From assembly GCA_937899625.1 (NCBI GenBank), contig CALCCB010000125.1:1-35620 (forward strand): a stretch of 35,620 nucleotides of DNA. Reading direction: 5' to 3'. Shown piece after piece: positions 24,111-34,600 of this stretch. Position 1 is the stretch's first letter; the number at the start of each line of letters is the position of its first letter. The notes beneath the pieces were generated by a model, which had not been told where the DNA came from, made no database searches, and saw only the letters and a program-made list of their open reading frames with translations. The stretch is from an uncultured Bacteroidota bacterium. Lineage in GTDB: Bacteria > Bacteroidota > Bacteroidia > Flavobacteriales_D > Crocinitomicaceae. A program made the translations under genes and the position numbers.

Positions 24111-26048
24111 ATGAGATCAGTATTACTTTTCGGATTCATCTATATCAGCCTACTGATCAGTAGCTGTGGTAGGCCTACTCCTGAAAAAAAGGACTCCCCG
24201 GAAATCGAAGATCTTACTATTGATCGCCATACCTATTCAAACACAAAAGAAGTTTACACAACACATCTTCATCTTGAACTGGATGTTAACTTCGATAACA
24301 AAACAGTATATGGAGTCGCTCGTCATCAGATGAAGAACTTGGGCGCAGACACGGCTGTTTTCGATATGAAATGGCTTGAAATCCAGAAGATCACACTCGG
24401 AAAACAGAACGAAAAAGAGACTGACTTCATGATCGGTTCATGGGATAAGGATTCGATCATAGGCCAACCACTAAGAGTGAAGATCGATCCTGAAACTGAG
24501 TATATAAACATTTACTATAAAACGACCGAAAGAACGGAAGCGCTTGATTGGCTGTCACCTGAATTGACCTATGGAAAAACACACCCGTACTTGTACACTC
24601 AAGGTCAGGCCATTTTAACAAGATCTTGGATTCCAATTCAAGACTCTCCATCAAACCGAATCACCTACTCTGCCGATGTTAAGGTGCCGAGCGACCTCAT
24701 GGCGGTAATGAGTGCATCAAATCCCACTTCAAAAAATGCCGAAGGGAAATATCACTTCGAAATGAAACAGCCAATTCCGGCTTACTTAATTGCTCTTGCT
24801 GTTGGAGATCTTGCCTACCAAAAGCTTGGACCAAATTGCGGGGTATATTCTGAACCTGGTATGATCCAGGCTTGCGCCAATGAGTTTGTTGATCTTCCAA
24901 AAATGATCAAAGCCGCTGAAAAGCTCTATGGCTCTTACCTTTGGGAGCAGTACGATTTGATCGTATTACCTTACTCTTTCCCTTTTGGAGGGATGGAGAA
25001 CCCACGATTGACTTTCGTTAACCCAACTGTTCTCGCTGGAGACAGAAGTCTTGTATCGGTAGTTGCACATGAACTTGCCCATTCCTGGTCAGGTAATCTT
25101 GTAACGAATGAGACCTGGAATGATTTCTGGCTGAATGAAGGCTTTACTGTCTATTTCGAAAACAGGATCATGGAACAGCTATACGGTAAGGAGGTAGCAG
25201 ATATGCTTGCTTTGATCGAATTCCACGAGTTAAAGGTAGAAATGGATGACATCTTAAGTGGAACACATCCAGAAGACACTAAATTGAAACTTGCCCTGAC
25301 CAACAGAAACCCTGATGACGGAATGACACAGATCGCCTACGTTAAAGGAGCATTCTTCTTAAAAACACTTGAAGAAGTTGTTGGTAGAGTAAAGTTTGAT
25401 TTGTTCTTGAAATCGTATTTCAAAGAATTTGCATTCAATACGATCACTACTGAAAATTTCAGAGATTACCTGAATGAAAAACTTCTGAAACCTAACAATT
25501 TGACGTTCAACACGGATGAATGGATCTATGAAGAGGGCTTGCCGAAGAATTGCGTACAGATCACTTCTTCACGATTCAATGATATGACTGCTTTAGCCAA
25601 TCGTTTTGCAATCGGTGAAGATATTTTCAAAAAAGAAGTTACTTACGTTAAGATCAAAGGTTATAAGCGTAAAAAGAGAGTAGTGAAGGAAATCACTCGT
25701 GAAAAACACATCACCCAAGAATGGCAAACCTTTATTCGCAATCTTCCAAAAGAGATCGGCAAAGAGAAAATGAGCGTTTTGGATGATCATTTGAATTTCA
25801 GAGCGTGCGGCAATACTGAGATCATGACGGAATGGTATGTTCTTGGAATTAAAAATGGTTATTCAGAGATCAAACCGGATATCGAAAAATTCCTTATTAA
25901 AATTGGAAGACGAAAGTATTTGATGCCAATCTACAAAGCACTGGCAGAAACAAAAGAAAATAAAAACTGGGCCAGAAAGGTTTTTGAAAAAGCAAAAAGC
26001 GGATATCATTACGTTTCAAGAAGCACAGTTGAAAGTATATTGAAATAA
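24111..26048 (+). CDS. M1-family zinc metallopeptidase lipoprotein (leukotriene A4 hydrolase/aminopeptidase B-like)
   Basis: The 645-residue product has a lipoprotein signal (FIYISLLISSC), so it is exported and membrane-anchored. It has the gluzincin order: an N-terminal beta saddle, the exopeptidase motif GGMEN (293-297), then zinc site HELAH (320-324) with the third ligand Glu343 (WLNEGF), exactly HExxH-18-E. A catalytic Tyr is likely in QIAYVKGAFF. The C-terminal third is helical (ARM-like), as in leukotriene A4 hydrolase and aminopeptidase B, rather than the four-domain PepN. It probably trims N-terminal residues from peptides in the periplasm. An almost symmetric terminator follows directly on the stop. 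Confidence 0.94.
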   Translation: MRSVLLFGFIYISLLISSCGRPTPEKKDSPEIEDLTIDRHTYSNTKEVYTTHLHLELDVNFDNKTVYGVARHQMKNLGADTAVFDMKWLEIQKITLGKQNEKETDFMIGSWDKDSIIGQPLRVKIDPETEYINIYYKTTERTEALDWLSPELTYGKTHPYLYTQGQAILTRSWIPIQDSPSNRITYSADVKVPSDLMAVMSASNPTSKNAEGKYHFEMKQPIPAYLIALAVGDLAYQKLGPNCGVYSEPGMIQACANEFVDLPKMIKAAEKLYGSYLWEQYDLIVLPYSFPFGGMENPRLTFVNPTVLAGDRSLVSVVAHELAHSWSGNLVTNETWNDFWLNEGFTVYFENRIMEQLYGKEVADMLALIEFHELKVEMDDILSGTHPEDTKLKLALTNRNPDDGMTQIAYVKGAFFLKTLEEVVGRVKFDLFLKSYFKEFAFNTITTENFRDYLNEKLLKPNNLTFNTDEWIYEEGLPKNCVQITSSRFNDMTALANRFAIGEDIFKKEVTYVKIKGYKRKKRVVKEITREKHITQEWQTFIRNLPKEIGKEKMSVLDDHLNFRACGNTEIMTEWYVLGIKNGYSEIKPDIEKFLIKIGRRKYLMPIYKALAETKENKNWARKVFEKAKSGYHYVSRSTVESILK

Positions 26049-26074
26049 AAAAGAGCGGTTTCCCGCTCTTTTTT
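26047..26074. terminator. Bidirectional terminator between the M1 peptidase and valS
   Basis: GAGCGG (26053-26058) pairs with CCGCTC (26063-26068) around TTTC. The stem is flanked by six A on the left and six T on the right, so both strands carry a stem plus T-run. It overlaps the stop of the peptidase gene and lies 18 bases beyond the valS stop. Confidence 0.92.
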
Positions 26075-26091
26075 ACTTGTCTTATATACTC

Positions 26092-28719
26092 TTAGCTTAA
26101 TCCGGATAATTTATCCTCAAGGATCGCTATTTTTTCCAAAGCATCCGATTCCTTTTTCTTTTCTAATGCAACCACTTGCTCAGGAGCACCAGCAACAAAC
26201 TTTTCATTTTGAAGCTTCTTCTGTACACTCACAAGGAACCCTTTCGTATAATCCAACTCTTGTTGTAATTTCTGACGTTCTGCCTCGATATCGATACTAT
26301 CTCCAAAAGGAATGAAGTACTCATTTCCATCTACGAGGAAGGTATTTGCATTGCCTACATTGTCGGTTACATATTCCAACTGAGAAAGATTACCCATTTT
26401 AAGGATAACAGCATCAAAGGTCTGATCCAGGTCTCTGTTCTTTTTCACGTAAAGGTCGATCTTCACTTTGTTCGCAATTGAATGCTGCTTTCTGATATTT
26501 CTGATATTCGTAATAACCTCTTCCGCCTTAGCAAAATCATTCAGCACTTTCTTGTCCACCGTTTGAGCGAGTGGCCACTGAGAAACAATGATATCATCAC
26601 CCTTCTCTCTTGTTCTGATCAAGTGCCACAATTCTTCTGCTACGAATGGTGTAAACGGATGCATCACTTTCAATAGCTTCTCAAAGAATGATTTTGTTGC
26701 CTCCAGAGTTTTCGCGTCAATTGGCTGCTCAAAACCTGGCTTTACCATTTCAAGGTACCATGAACAGAAGTCATCCCACACCAACTTATAGATGGCCATT
26801 AAAGCTTCAGAGATCCTGAACTTATCAAATAGATCATTAATCTCTATCAGTGCCGCATTGAATTTAGAATCAAACCATTCAATAGCGACTTGAGCCGAAC
26901 GTGGTTGTCCCATCTCACGTACCTCCCATGCACTCACCAAGCGATATGCGTTCCATACCTTATTGGTAAAATTCCTCCCTTGTTCACATTGGGAACTATC
27001 GAATGGAAGGTCGTTTCCAGCAGGTGACGAGATCAAAATACCAACTCTTACACCGTCAGCCCCATACTTTTCAATCAATTCGATCGGATCAGGTGAATTC
27101 CCAAGGGATTTGGACATTTTTCGTCCCAATTTATCCCTTACGATTCCAGTATAATATACATTTCTGAATGGAAGCTCTCCCATATATTCGTATCCGGCAA
27201 TGATCATTCTAGCCACCCAGAAGAACATGATCTCCGGTGCAGTAACGAGGTCATTTGTCGGATAATAATACTTGATCTCCTCATTTTCAGGATCTGTAAG
27301 TCCGTTGAATACCGAGATTGGCCATAACCAGCTTGAAAACCAGGTGTCAAGTACATCTTCATCTTGCTTCAATTCAACAGCTGAAATTTCTCGTCCTGCT
27401 TTTGCTGAGGCTAATTCAATGGCTTCTTCAATCGTCTTACAAACCACGTAATCGTTCGAATCTGAACCATAGTACCAAGCTGGAATTCGATGTCCCCACC
27501 ATAATTGTCTTGAGATACACCAATCTTTGATGTTTTCCATCCAGTGTTTGTATGTATTCTTGAATTTATCCGGGTGAAACGCGATGTTTCCATTCATTAC
27601 ATTTTCCAATGCAGGCTGAGATATTTCTTTCATATCTACAAACCATTGTAACGATAACTTAGGCTCGATTACCGCATTAGTTCGTTCAGAAAAACCAACT
27701 TTATTGATATGATCCTCTGTCTTAACCAGATAACCTTTGTCGTACAATTCCTTTTCGATCAGTTTCCTCACCTCAAAACGATCTTTCCCTTCGTAGTGAA
27801 GGCCCAATGAATTTAATGTCCCATTATCGTTGAAGATGTCAATCGTCTCAAGATTGTGTTTCTTACCGAGCTCGTAATCGTTTGTATCGTGAGCAGGAGT
27901 AACTTTCAGACATCCTGTTCCAAATTCCATATCAACGTACTCATCCAGAATGATTGGTACAGTTCTATTGGATATTGGAACGATCGCCTGTTTTCCATGA
28001 AGATGTTTGAATCGATCGTCATTTGGATTGATGCAGATCGCAGAGTCTCCTAAAATGGTCTCAGGTCTGGTTGTGGCAATTGTTAGCCATTGGTCATCGC
28101 TTCCAGCAACCTTGTATCGAACGTAGAATAGTTTTGAGTTCACTTCTTTATGAAGCACTTCTTCGTCAGATAATGCAGTTAAAGCTTCAGGATCCCAGTT
28201 CACCATTCTAACTCCACGATAGATCTTGCCTTTTTTATACAGATCAATAAATACGTTGATCACGGATTCAGAATATTCCGGGTCCATCGTAAAGTTGGTT
28301 CTTTCCCAGTCACACGATGCTCCAAGCTTTTTCAATTGCTCAAGAATGATCCCACCATGCTTCTCTTTCCACTCGAAAGCATGTTTTAAAAACTCATCCC
28401 TTGAAAGATCTGATTTTTTGATCCCTTCCTGTCTTAGCTTCTGAACAACCTTCGCCTCAGTAGCAATTGATGCGTGATCCGTTCCAGGCACCCAACAAGC
28501 ATTCTTACCAAGCATTCTCGCCCTTCTCACCAAAACATCCTGTATCGTATTGTTCAGCATGTGCCCCATGTGCAGCACGCCTGTTACGTTTGGTGGTGGA
28601 ATGACGACCGTATATGCCTCTCTTTTATCAGGTTCAGAATGAAAATACCCTCTGTTCATCCAGTGAGCATACCATTTCTCTTCTGCCTTTTGCGGCTCAT
28701 ACGTCTTTGGAATTTCCAT
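26092..28719 (-). CDS. valS: Valyl-tRNA synthetase
   Basis: The 875-residue class I synthetase charges tRNA-Val. The HIGH motif is HMGH at residues 50-53 ([15 protein letters not shown]), and KMSKS is present in [11 protein letters not shown]. The editing (CP1) domain shows [10 protein letters not shown] and the downstream [12 protein letters not shown]. The anticodon-binding region and a C-terminal coiled coil (about the last 70 residues, [21 protein letters not shown]) are typical of ValRS. I start at ATG 28719 ([10 protein letters not shown]) because the -7 promoter box covers the alternative ATG at 28740. Confidence 0.97.
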   Translation of the reverse strand: MEIPKTYEPQKAEEKWYAHWMNRGYFHSEPDKREAYTVVIPPPNVTGVLHMGHMLNNTIQDVLVRRARMLGKNACWVPGTDHASIATEAKVVQKLRQEGIKKSDLSRDEFLKHAFEWKEKHGGIILEQLKKLGASCDWERTNFTMDPEYSESVINVFIDLYKKGKIYRGVRMVNWDPEALTALSDEEVLHKEVNSKLFYVRYKVAGSDDQWLTIATTRPETILGDSAICINPNDDRFKHLHGKQAIVPISNRTVPIILDEYVDMEFGTGCLKVTPAHDTNDYELGKKHNLETIDIFNDNGTLNSLGLHYEGKDRFEVRKLIEKELYDKGYLVKTEDHINKVGFSERTNAVIEPKLSLQWFVDMKEISQPALENVMNGNIAFHPDKFKNTYKHWMENIKDWCISRQLWWGHRIPAWYYGSDSNDYVVCKTIEEAIELASAKAGREISAVELKQDEDVLDTWFSSWLWPISVFNGLTDPENEEIKYYYPTNDLVTAPEIMFFWVARMIIAGYEYMGELPFRNVYYTGIVRDKLGRKMSKSLGNSPDPIELIEKYGADGVRVGILISSPAGNDLPFDSSQCEQGRNFTNKVWNAYRLVSAWEVREMGQPRSAQVAIEWFDSKFNAALIEINDLFDKFRISEALMAIYKLVWDDFCSWYLEMVKPGFEQPIDAKTLEATKSFFEKLLKVMHPFTPFVAEELWHLIRTREKGDDIIVSQWPLAQTVDKKVLNDFAKAEEVITNIRNIRKQHSIANKVKIDLYVKKNRDLDQTFDAVILKMGNLSQLEYVTDNVGNANTFLVDGNEYFIPFGDSIDIEAERQKLQQELDYTKGFLVSVQKKLQNEKFVAGAPEQVVALEKKKESDALEKIAILEDKLSGLS

Positions 28720-28737
28720 GCTTAATAATTTGTGGCG

Positions 28738-28745
28738 CAAAGATA
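28738..28745 (-). promoter_or_regulatory. -7 element of valS
   Basis: The minus strand reads TATCTTTG, a perfect match; a TTC instead of TTG lies about 18 bases upstream. The predicted transcript begins roughly 11 bases before ATG 28719, which fixes the valS start. Confidence 0.65.
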
Positions 28746-28797
28746 GGAATTCTACCTGTTTGAGAAGGTACTATTAACGCAGTTTTGAACGGCTGAT

Positions 28798-28805
28798 TAT
28801 CTTTG
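28798..28805 (+). promoter_or_regulatory. -7 element of the amidohydrolase gene
   Basis: TATCTTTG is a perfect match, 14 bases before the ATG; TTA at 28774-28776 is a weak -33 candidate. Together with the valS promoter it makes a compact divergent promoter pair of about 100 bases. Confidence 0.6.
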
Positions 28806-28819
28806 AGAAAATCTTTGTT

Positions 28820-30448
28820 ATGAAAAAAGCATTATTCATTCTAATTAGTATACTGATCTTGTCTTCTTGCTACAAAGGGAAATCAGTTGATCTGATCATC
28901 CATAATGCAAACATTCACACAATGAATGAGACCAATGACCTTGCTCAAGCCATTGCGATCAAAGATGGGAAAATCGTTGAGCTTGGACCCGAACGACAAA
29001 TTTTGAATAAGTACAGCTCTGATGAGATCATTGATGCTCAAGGTAAGGATCTTTATCCCGGATTAACGGATTGTCACGGCCATATTCTCTCCTATGCTGA
29101 TCAAAAACTTTCTGTTGACCTCGTAGGAGCTAAATCAATGGATGAAGTATTGTTCCGAACCGAAAAATATCAAAGTAAGCATCATCGCAAATTTATTTTA
29201 GGAAGAGGTTGGGACCAATCCTTATGGGGAACAACAGAATTCCCAACGAACGAATCCTTGAATAAACTATTCCCTCATATTCCGGTGTGTCTTATTCGAA
29301 TTGATGGTCATGCATTACTCGCAAATGATAAACTACTTGAAATGGCAGGAATTAATTCTGAATCCAATATCGAAGGAGGAATTATTCATTTGAAAAATGG
29401 AAAGTGTACGGGTTTCCTGGTTGATAATGCTATGCTACCAGTGCAAAATCTTGTTCCTGAATACCCCGTAAAAGAAAAAATTTCAGCGATTCTTGAGATC
29501 CAAGAAGAATTACTTCAATATGGGATCACCGGAGTACATGAAGCAGGAATTGATTTTGAAGACATTGAACTTTTCAAGAATTTGATCGATCAACATGGTC
29601 TTTCAATTAACGTTTACGCCATGTTAATGCCTTCAGAAAAGAACATTTCATTTGCTGAGAAACACGGAATATATACATACAAGAATCTTCTTATTCGAAG
29701 TTTCAAAGTGATGGGAGACGGAGCTCTTGGATCGCGCGGGGCATTCCTTAAGCATGATTACGAGGATGCTCCAGGGCATAGAGGAGTATTGACTACCAGC
29801 GTAGAATTCATGAATCGCGTAGCTTCCATCGCTATGAAGTTTGGCTATCAGATGAATACTCATGCCATTGGAGACTCAACCAACAAGATCATGCTAAAAA
29901 TGTATAAACGGATCTTTACGGAGAATCCAGACCATCGCTGGAGGATCGAGCATGCTCAAGTGGTAGATCCATCGGATTTTTCCCTATTCAGCATGTATGG
30001 TGTTTTCCCTTCAGTTCAACCTTCTCATGCCGTTTCAGATCAACGTTGGGCCGAAGCAAGAATTGGAGTGAACCGAATGAAAGGTGCCTATGCTTATCGA
30101 ACACTTCTGGATCAATACGGAATGCTCGCAATAGGTACTGATTTCCCAATCGAATACATTGATCCATTCAATACTATTCATGCTGCCGTAAGAAGACAAA
30201 ATCAGGAAAATTATCCAACAGGAGGTTTTTATGTTAATCAATCTATAACGCTCGAGGAATGCTTGAAGGGAATGACGATCTGGGCTGCATTCGCTTCTTT
30301 CCAGGAAAATGAATTAGGCTCACTTGAAAAAGGAAAGAATGCCACCTTCGTGATCTTTGATGAACCAATAGTAGACCGTTCAGAATACAAAGCAAACTTT
30401 GCATGGAAAACGTTCATCAAGGGTAAACAAAAATATTCTGTGAATTAA
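28820..30448 (+). CDS. Amidohydrolase lipoprotein, YtcJ-like
   Basis: The 542-residue metal-dependent hydrolase has a lipoprotein signal (ILISILILSSC), so it acts outside the cytoplasm or facing the periplasm. The amidohydrolase fold is clear: an N-terminal strand with VDLIIHNANIHTMN, metal ligands His86/His88 (LTDCHGHIL), later NTHAIGDSTN, RIEHAQVV and the catalytic Asp in GTDFPIE. The large insert after HxH places it in the YtcJ/amidohydrolase-3 group. Substrate is unknown; relatives are often annotated as N-substituted formamide deformylases without proof. A symmetric terminator begins at its stop codon. Confidence 0.92.
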   Translation: MKKALFILISILILSSCYKGKSVDLIIHNANIHTMNETNDLAQAIAIKDGKIVELGPERQILNKYSSDEIIDAQGKDLYPGLTDCHGHILSYADQKLSVDLVGAKSMDEVLFRTEKYQSKHHRKFILGRGWDQSLWGTTEFPTNESLNKLFPHIPVCLIRIDGHALLANDKLLEMAGINSESNIEGGIIHLKNGKCTGFLVDNAMLPVQNLVPEYPVKEKISAILEIQEELLQYGITGVHEAGIDFEDIELFKNLIDQHGLSINVYAMLMPSEKNISFAEKHGIYTYKNLLIRSFKVMGDGALGSRGAFLKHDYEDAPGHRGVLTTSVEFMNRVASIAMKFGYQMNTHAIGDSTNKIMLKMYKRIFTENPDHRWRIEHAQVVDPSDFSLFSMYGVFPSVQPSHAVSDQRWAEARIGVNRMKGAYAYRTLLDQYGMLAIGTDFPIEYIDPFNTIHAAVRRQNQENYPTGGFYVNQSITLEECLKGMTIWAAFASFQENELGSLEKGKNATFVIFDEPIVDRSEYKANFAWKTFIKGKQKYSVN

Positions 30449-30476
30449 AAAAGGGGAGCATTGCTCCCCTTTTTTT
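30447..30476. terminator. Bidirectional terminator between the amidohydrolase and porP
   Basis: GGGGAGC (30453-30459) pairs perfectly with GCTCCCC (30463-30469) around ATT. The A-run on the left (to 30452) and T-run on the right (30470-30476) make it functional on both strands. Confidence 0.93.
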
Positions 30477-30495
30477 ATCTTTTTATCTCATCAAC

Positions 30496-31464
30496 TTAGA
30501 ACGACGGACACGAAATTGTTTTAAACGAAACAGGTCTGGTTTTACAACTTAAGTTGATTCCCATTGATACTTCGTGAGAACCTCCCGAAACGCCATTGTT
30601 TAGTTTAGAAACTGTAACATCATAACTGTATCCCAGTTTGAATTTCCCTGTATTTATACCGATGGTCATAATGAACGCATCTTTGTTACGATACCAAACC
30701 CCAACGTTGAATGATCCATACTTCAAATATGTACCAACGTTCAATTCAGTAAATCCATTCTGGTATTGAAAAATAACATTAGGCATAATGTTCGTGCCAC
30801 TTGAATACTTAGATCGCTTTCCAACTTCGATATCAGCTCCAACATGACCAGTGAATCTCCATGGTAGCGGAGAGTCTCCAATGATCATTGATTCATTTGG
30901 TCTGTTCATGTGATGCCAAGCTGCTCCACCGTAGAAATGCTTGTTGAAAACAACAATACCAGTAGAAGCATCAAAGAATCCTCTTGATCCTCCTCTTGGA
31001 ACGTCACCTGTAGAATAAATAAACCCTCTTCTTGGGTCGATCATATCGCCGAACGTTAATTTATCCCAGTCAAGAGATTTCTGGAACCATGAAGCACGAG
31101 CTCCGAACATCAACTTCCATTTTCTCCCTAAATTCAAGTGATAAGAGTAAAACAATCCAAGCATTGACGTCTTGATCGTTCCCTGACCTTGCTGATCATG
31201 TAAAGCCAAAACTCCAAAACCTCCAGAGATCTGCTTGAAATACTGATCGTAAGATGCACTGTATGTAACATAGTTCCCAGAAAGACTTGGCCACTCATTG
31301 CGGTAATTCAGCGCAAAACGTGGACATCCATATGAACCAGCCAAAGCCGGATTCAGGTATAGTGGGTTCGCGTAAAACTGCGTGAAGTTCGGGTCCTGTG
31401 CCATACCCTGTTGGCTAATAAAAACTAGAACACACACTGATAATAAACGTCTAAGTCCTTTCAT
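30496..31464 (-). CDS. PorP/SprF-family type IX secretion system outer-membrane protein
   Basis: The 322-residue product has a signal peptide (to about MAQ, residue 22) and then DPNFTQFYANPLYLNPALAGS, the hallmark N-terminus of PorP/SprF proteins. The rest alternates Gly/aromatic-rich strands typical of an outer-membrane beta-barrel. PorP/SprF proteins help attach or export T9SS cargo, often specific surface adhesins; no adhesin partner gene is next to it here. Members are multi-copy in Bacteroidota genomes, so I give no specific symbol. It is divergent from porU, placing two T9SS functions back to back. Confidence 0.92.
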   Translation of the reverse strand: MKGLRRLLSVCVLVFISQQGMAQDPNFTQFYANPLYLNPALAGSYGCPRFALNYRNEWPSLSGNYVTYSASYDQYFKQISGGFGVLALHDQQGQGTIKTSMLGLFYSYHLNLGRKWKLMFGARASWFQKSLDWDKLTFGDMIDPRRGFIYSTGDVPRGGSRGFFDASTGIVVFNKHFYGGAAWHHMNRPNESMIIGDSPLPWRFTGHVGADIEVGKRSKYSSGTNIMPNVIFQYQNGFTELNVGTYLKYGSFNVGVWYRNKDAFIMTIGINTGKFKLGYSYDVTVSKLNNGVSGGSHEVSMGINLSCKTRPVSFKTISCPSF

Positions 31465-31494
31465 TTCTTATTTTGTGGAACGATATAAACTGAC

Positions 31495-31528
31495 CAAAGA
31501 TAACGTAAAAATTAATTTAAGGTTACAA
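31495..31528 (-). promoter_or_regulatory. Promoter of the porP/sprF-like gene
   Basis: The minus strand reads TATCTTTG (complement of 31495-31502), a perfect -7 box, with a TTG 23 bases upstream (complement of 31526-31528), at the upper limit of the accepted spacing. Confidence 0.6.
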
Positions 31529-31559
31529 ATTTTAGTTTTCAAACAAAATAATCAAAACG

Positions 31560-31590
31560 TTGTTCCGTTTTTAAACCGTGTGTATTTTTA
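31560..31590 (+). promoter_or_regulatory. Possible promoter of porU
   Basis: TTG at 31560-31562, a 20-base spacer and TATTTTTA at 31583-31590 (one mismatch) precede the porU ATG by about 30 bases. TACTTTTT at 31611-31618 is an alternative -7 box, but very close to the start codon. Confidence 0.4.
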
Positions 31591-31621
31591 CGCTCGAACC
31601 TTATTTTACATACTTTTTCAA

Positions 31622-34600
31622 ATGAGATTTAAAAGCTTTATTCTTTTTCTGATAATCTGGGTGGCTAATTTTAGTTACAGTCAAAAGAAGATCTCTTTTG
31701 AAATTCATTGGGAAAATCCAGTTGAAATAACGCGTGATGGAAAAGTAATAGTAATTCCCGTTTTAAAAGATCAGAGCTTGAATAATGGAGTGCTACAGTA
31801 TTTTAACACGGTGCCATTGTCTAATGATAAATTTAAAATGGTCCTTTCAGAAGTGCAAACTGCGCCGGCCTTAACAGAAGAGATAAATTACCTCAAGTCA
31901 AATAATATTTCAGTTTCCGATACTCTTGAAGGCGAATATAAAGTAACGAAAGGAGGAAATGATGCTTTTGCAGTTGTAAGTGTCTTGCCATTTATTCGAC
32001 AAGGGAAGACGATTAGAAGAATTTCTAAACTTACATTTGATCTTCAGGTCACTGTAACAAATGATTACCAAAAGGATTTTGTTTCTACTTCTGTTCTGAA
32101 TGATGGTAGCGGTATCTGGTATAAAATAAGTGTTAGGGAAGATGGTATTTATAAAATAGATAAAGCTTTTCTAGAGTCTTGTGGCATCAGTACTGAAGGA
32201 CTCTCTTCATCAAGCATTCATATATTTGGAAATGGAGATGGTAGATTACCAGAAAACAATAACGTTTCAAGAACAGATGACCTCGCTCAAAATGCCATTT
32301 TTATGTATGACGGTGGGGATGGTACTTTTGACGATGGAGATTACCTTCTATTCTATGGTTGGGGGCCGGATCGACTCTATGCAAACGGTCTCTCCTCATT
32401 GGATCAGGACAGACATATATATAGTGATATTTCCTGCTACTTTATTAATATTCATTCAGGAACTCCATCTTTGCTTGTTTCAAGTATACCGCAAAGCAGT
32501 CTTACTGAAACTCATCTGATAGACAGCTATAGTTATTATGATAAGCATGAATTGGACCAAGTGTCTCTTGTCGGAGGAGGTCAACGCTGGTACGGTGAAT
32601 TGTTTGATACCGATCTTGAAAGGACGTTCAACTTTAGTGTTCCCGATATTGAATTATCAAGCCCAGCTTCTTTTAGTGTTTCTATTGCCACAAATGCTAC
32701 AAACTCTGCAGGGACTGAACAGCGTTATTCGGTTAACGGCACGTCATACCATAGTTCATTGTTGCCTTCGGTTTCGGCAGATTATGTTCGAAACGTAAAA
32801 TCATTCGATGTTCCAGGGCCATCTTCGACATTGTCATTCAAAGTGAATATTACGAGGAACAATCCAAACGTCTTGGTTTACCTCGATAGGATCGCACTTA
32901 ATGCACGTCGAAAGTTGAAATTTTATAGTTCACAGTTCAATTTCAGAGACCTTCAATCTGTCGGAGCAGGAAATGTCGGGAAGTTTGAGATTTCAAGCTT
33001 TCCAGCAAACGGTTTTGTATGGGATGTGACTGACAGGCACATACCCAAACTTATTGAGGGATCACTTTCGTCTGGCGTATATACATTCGTCCAGGAGATA
33101 GATTCATTAAGAGAATTCGCAGTCTCCAACGGATTTAGTTATTTCCTTCCTGAAAAGGTAGGGGATGTGAGTTATCAAAATTTACATGGGTTGGATAATG
33201 CTGAGTTGTTGATTGTTTCGCACAGGAATTTTATATCTCAGGCGGAGCGATTAGCAGATCTTCATCGTTCAGAAGGGTTAACGGTGAATGTTGTGAATCT
33301 TGATCAAGTCTATAATGAGTTCAGTTCGGGTATACAGGACCCTACAGCGATCAAGATGATCGCTAAAATGTTCTATGATCGTTCATTGCTCGATCCAACG
33401 AACGGAATTAAAAACTTATTGCTTTTTGGTGATGGTACGTATGATCCAAAAAACAGGGTAGCGAATAACAATTATTTTATTCCAACTTTTCAATTGCTGA
33501 ATTCCGAGAATCATATTGCTGCCATGGTAACAGATGATTATTATGGGATGCTTTCAGATGATGATGCTATCAGTCCTTCAGATCTGCAGGACATTGGAGT
33601 TGGTCGTTTGTTGATCTCTGACCTGTTGACTGCAAAACAACAAGTCGACAAGATCGAGCACTACATGAAAAATGGGTCAGCTTTGTTTCCAAATGCCTCT
33701 ACGTGTACAACCGATGCTTTGACTGTTGGAAATACGTTTGGTGACTGGAGGTTAAAATATGTTCAAATTGCTGATGATGAGGAAACAGGATATTTTGTCG
33801 TAAACGATACAGAACCTCAGTTTGAGCATGTGAAAGCCAATCATCCTGATATGAATTGTGATAAACTGTATACAGACGCTTATATGCAGGTAACAACAGC
33901 CGGAGGTCAGAGATACCCGGATGTATATGATGGGATAACGAATAGGATTGAAAGAGGAGCACTCGTTGTTAACTATGTAGGACATGGAGGAGAGGTTGGA
34001 CTTGCAGAAGAGCGAATTGTAACTGTACCTCAAATTCAATCCTGGAATAATATTGACCGATTAAATGTTTTTGTGTCGGCAACATGTGAATTTACCAAAT
34101 ACGACGATCCAGCTCGTGTATCAGCAGGTGAGTGGGCATCCTTGAATCCGACCGGTGGTGCTATTGCTTTAATGACAACTACCAGGTCAGTTTTCTTTGG
34201 GGTTAATACTATCACGGGAAAAAGGTTTTTTGAAACGGTATTCACGCTTGATTCAAATAACGAACCTTTGAGTTTTGGTGAGATCATGAGGCTAACAAAA
34301 AATGCCGCTGGATCTTCTGACAATAAAAGAAGCTTTACGCTAATTGGAGATCCAGCTCTGAAGTTGGCAATGCCAAGATTGAAGATCATGACGGACAGCA
34401 TTAATGGGTTGGATCCTTCAATTGAAATGGACACTATCCGAGCACTTAGTAAGGTGACAATTAAAGGGCATGTTGAGGATCAGTCGGGGATGGTATTGAA
34501 CGGATTCAATGGAATTCTTGCACCTTCAGTTTTTGATAAGCCCAAAGTTCAGAACACGTTAGGTCAGGACTCTGATTCACCGGTTATTCCGTTTGAGATT

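Noticed and set aside
31382-31621. N-terminal extension of porU into porP
   Set aside because: A clear signal peptide begins at 31622, and the extension overlaps the oppositely oriented porP coding region.
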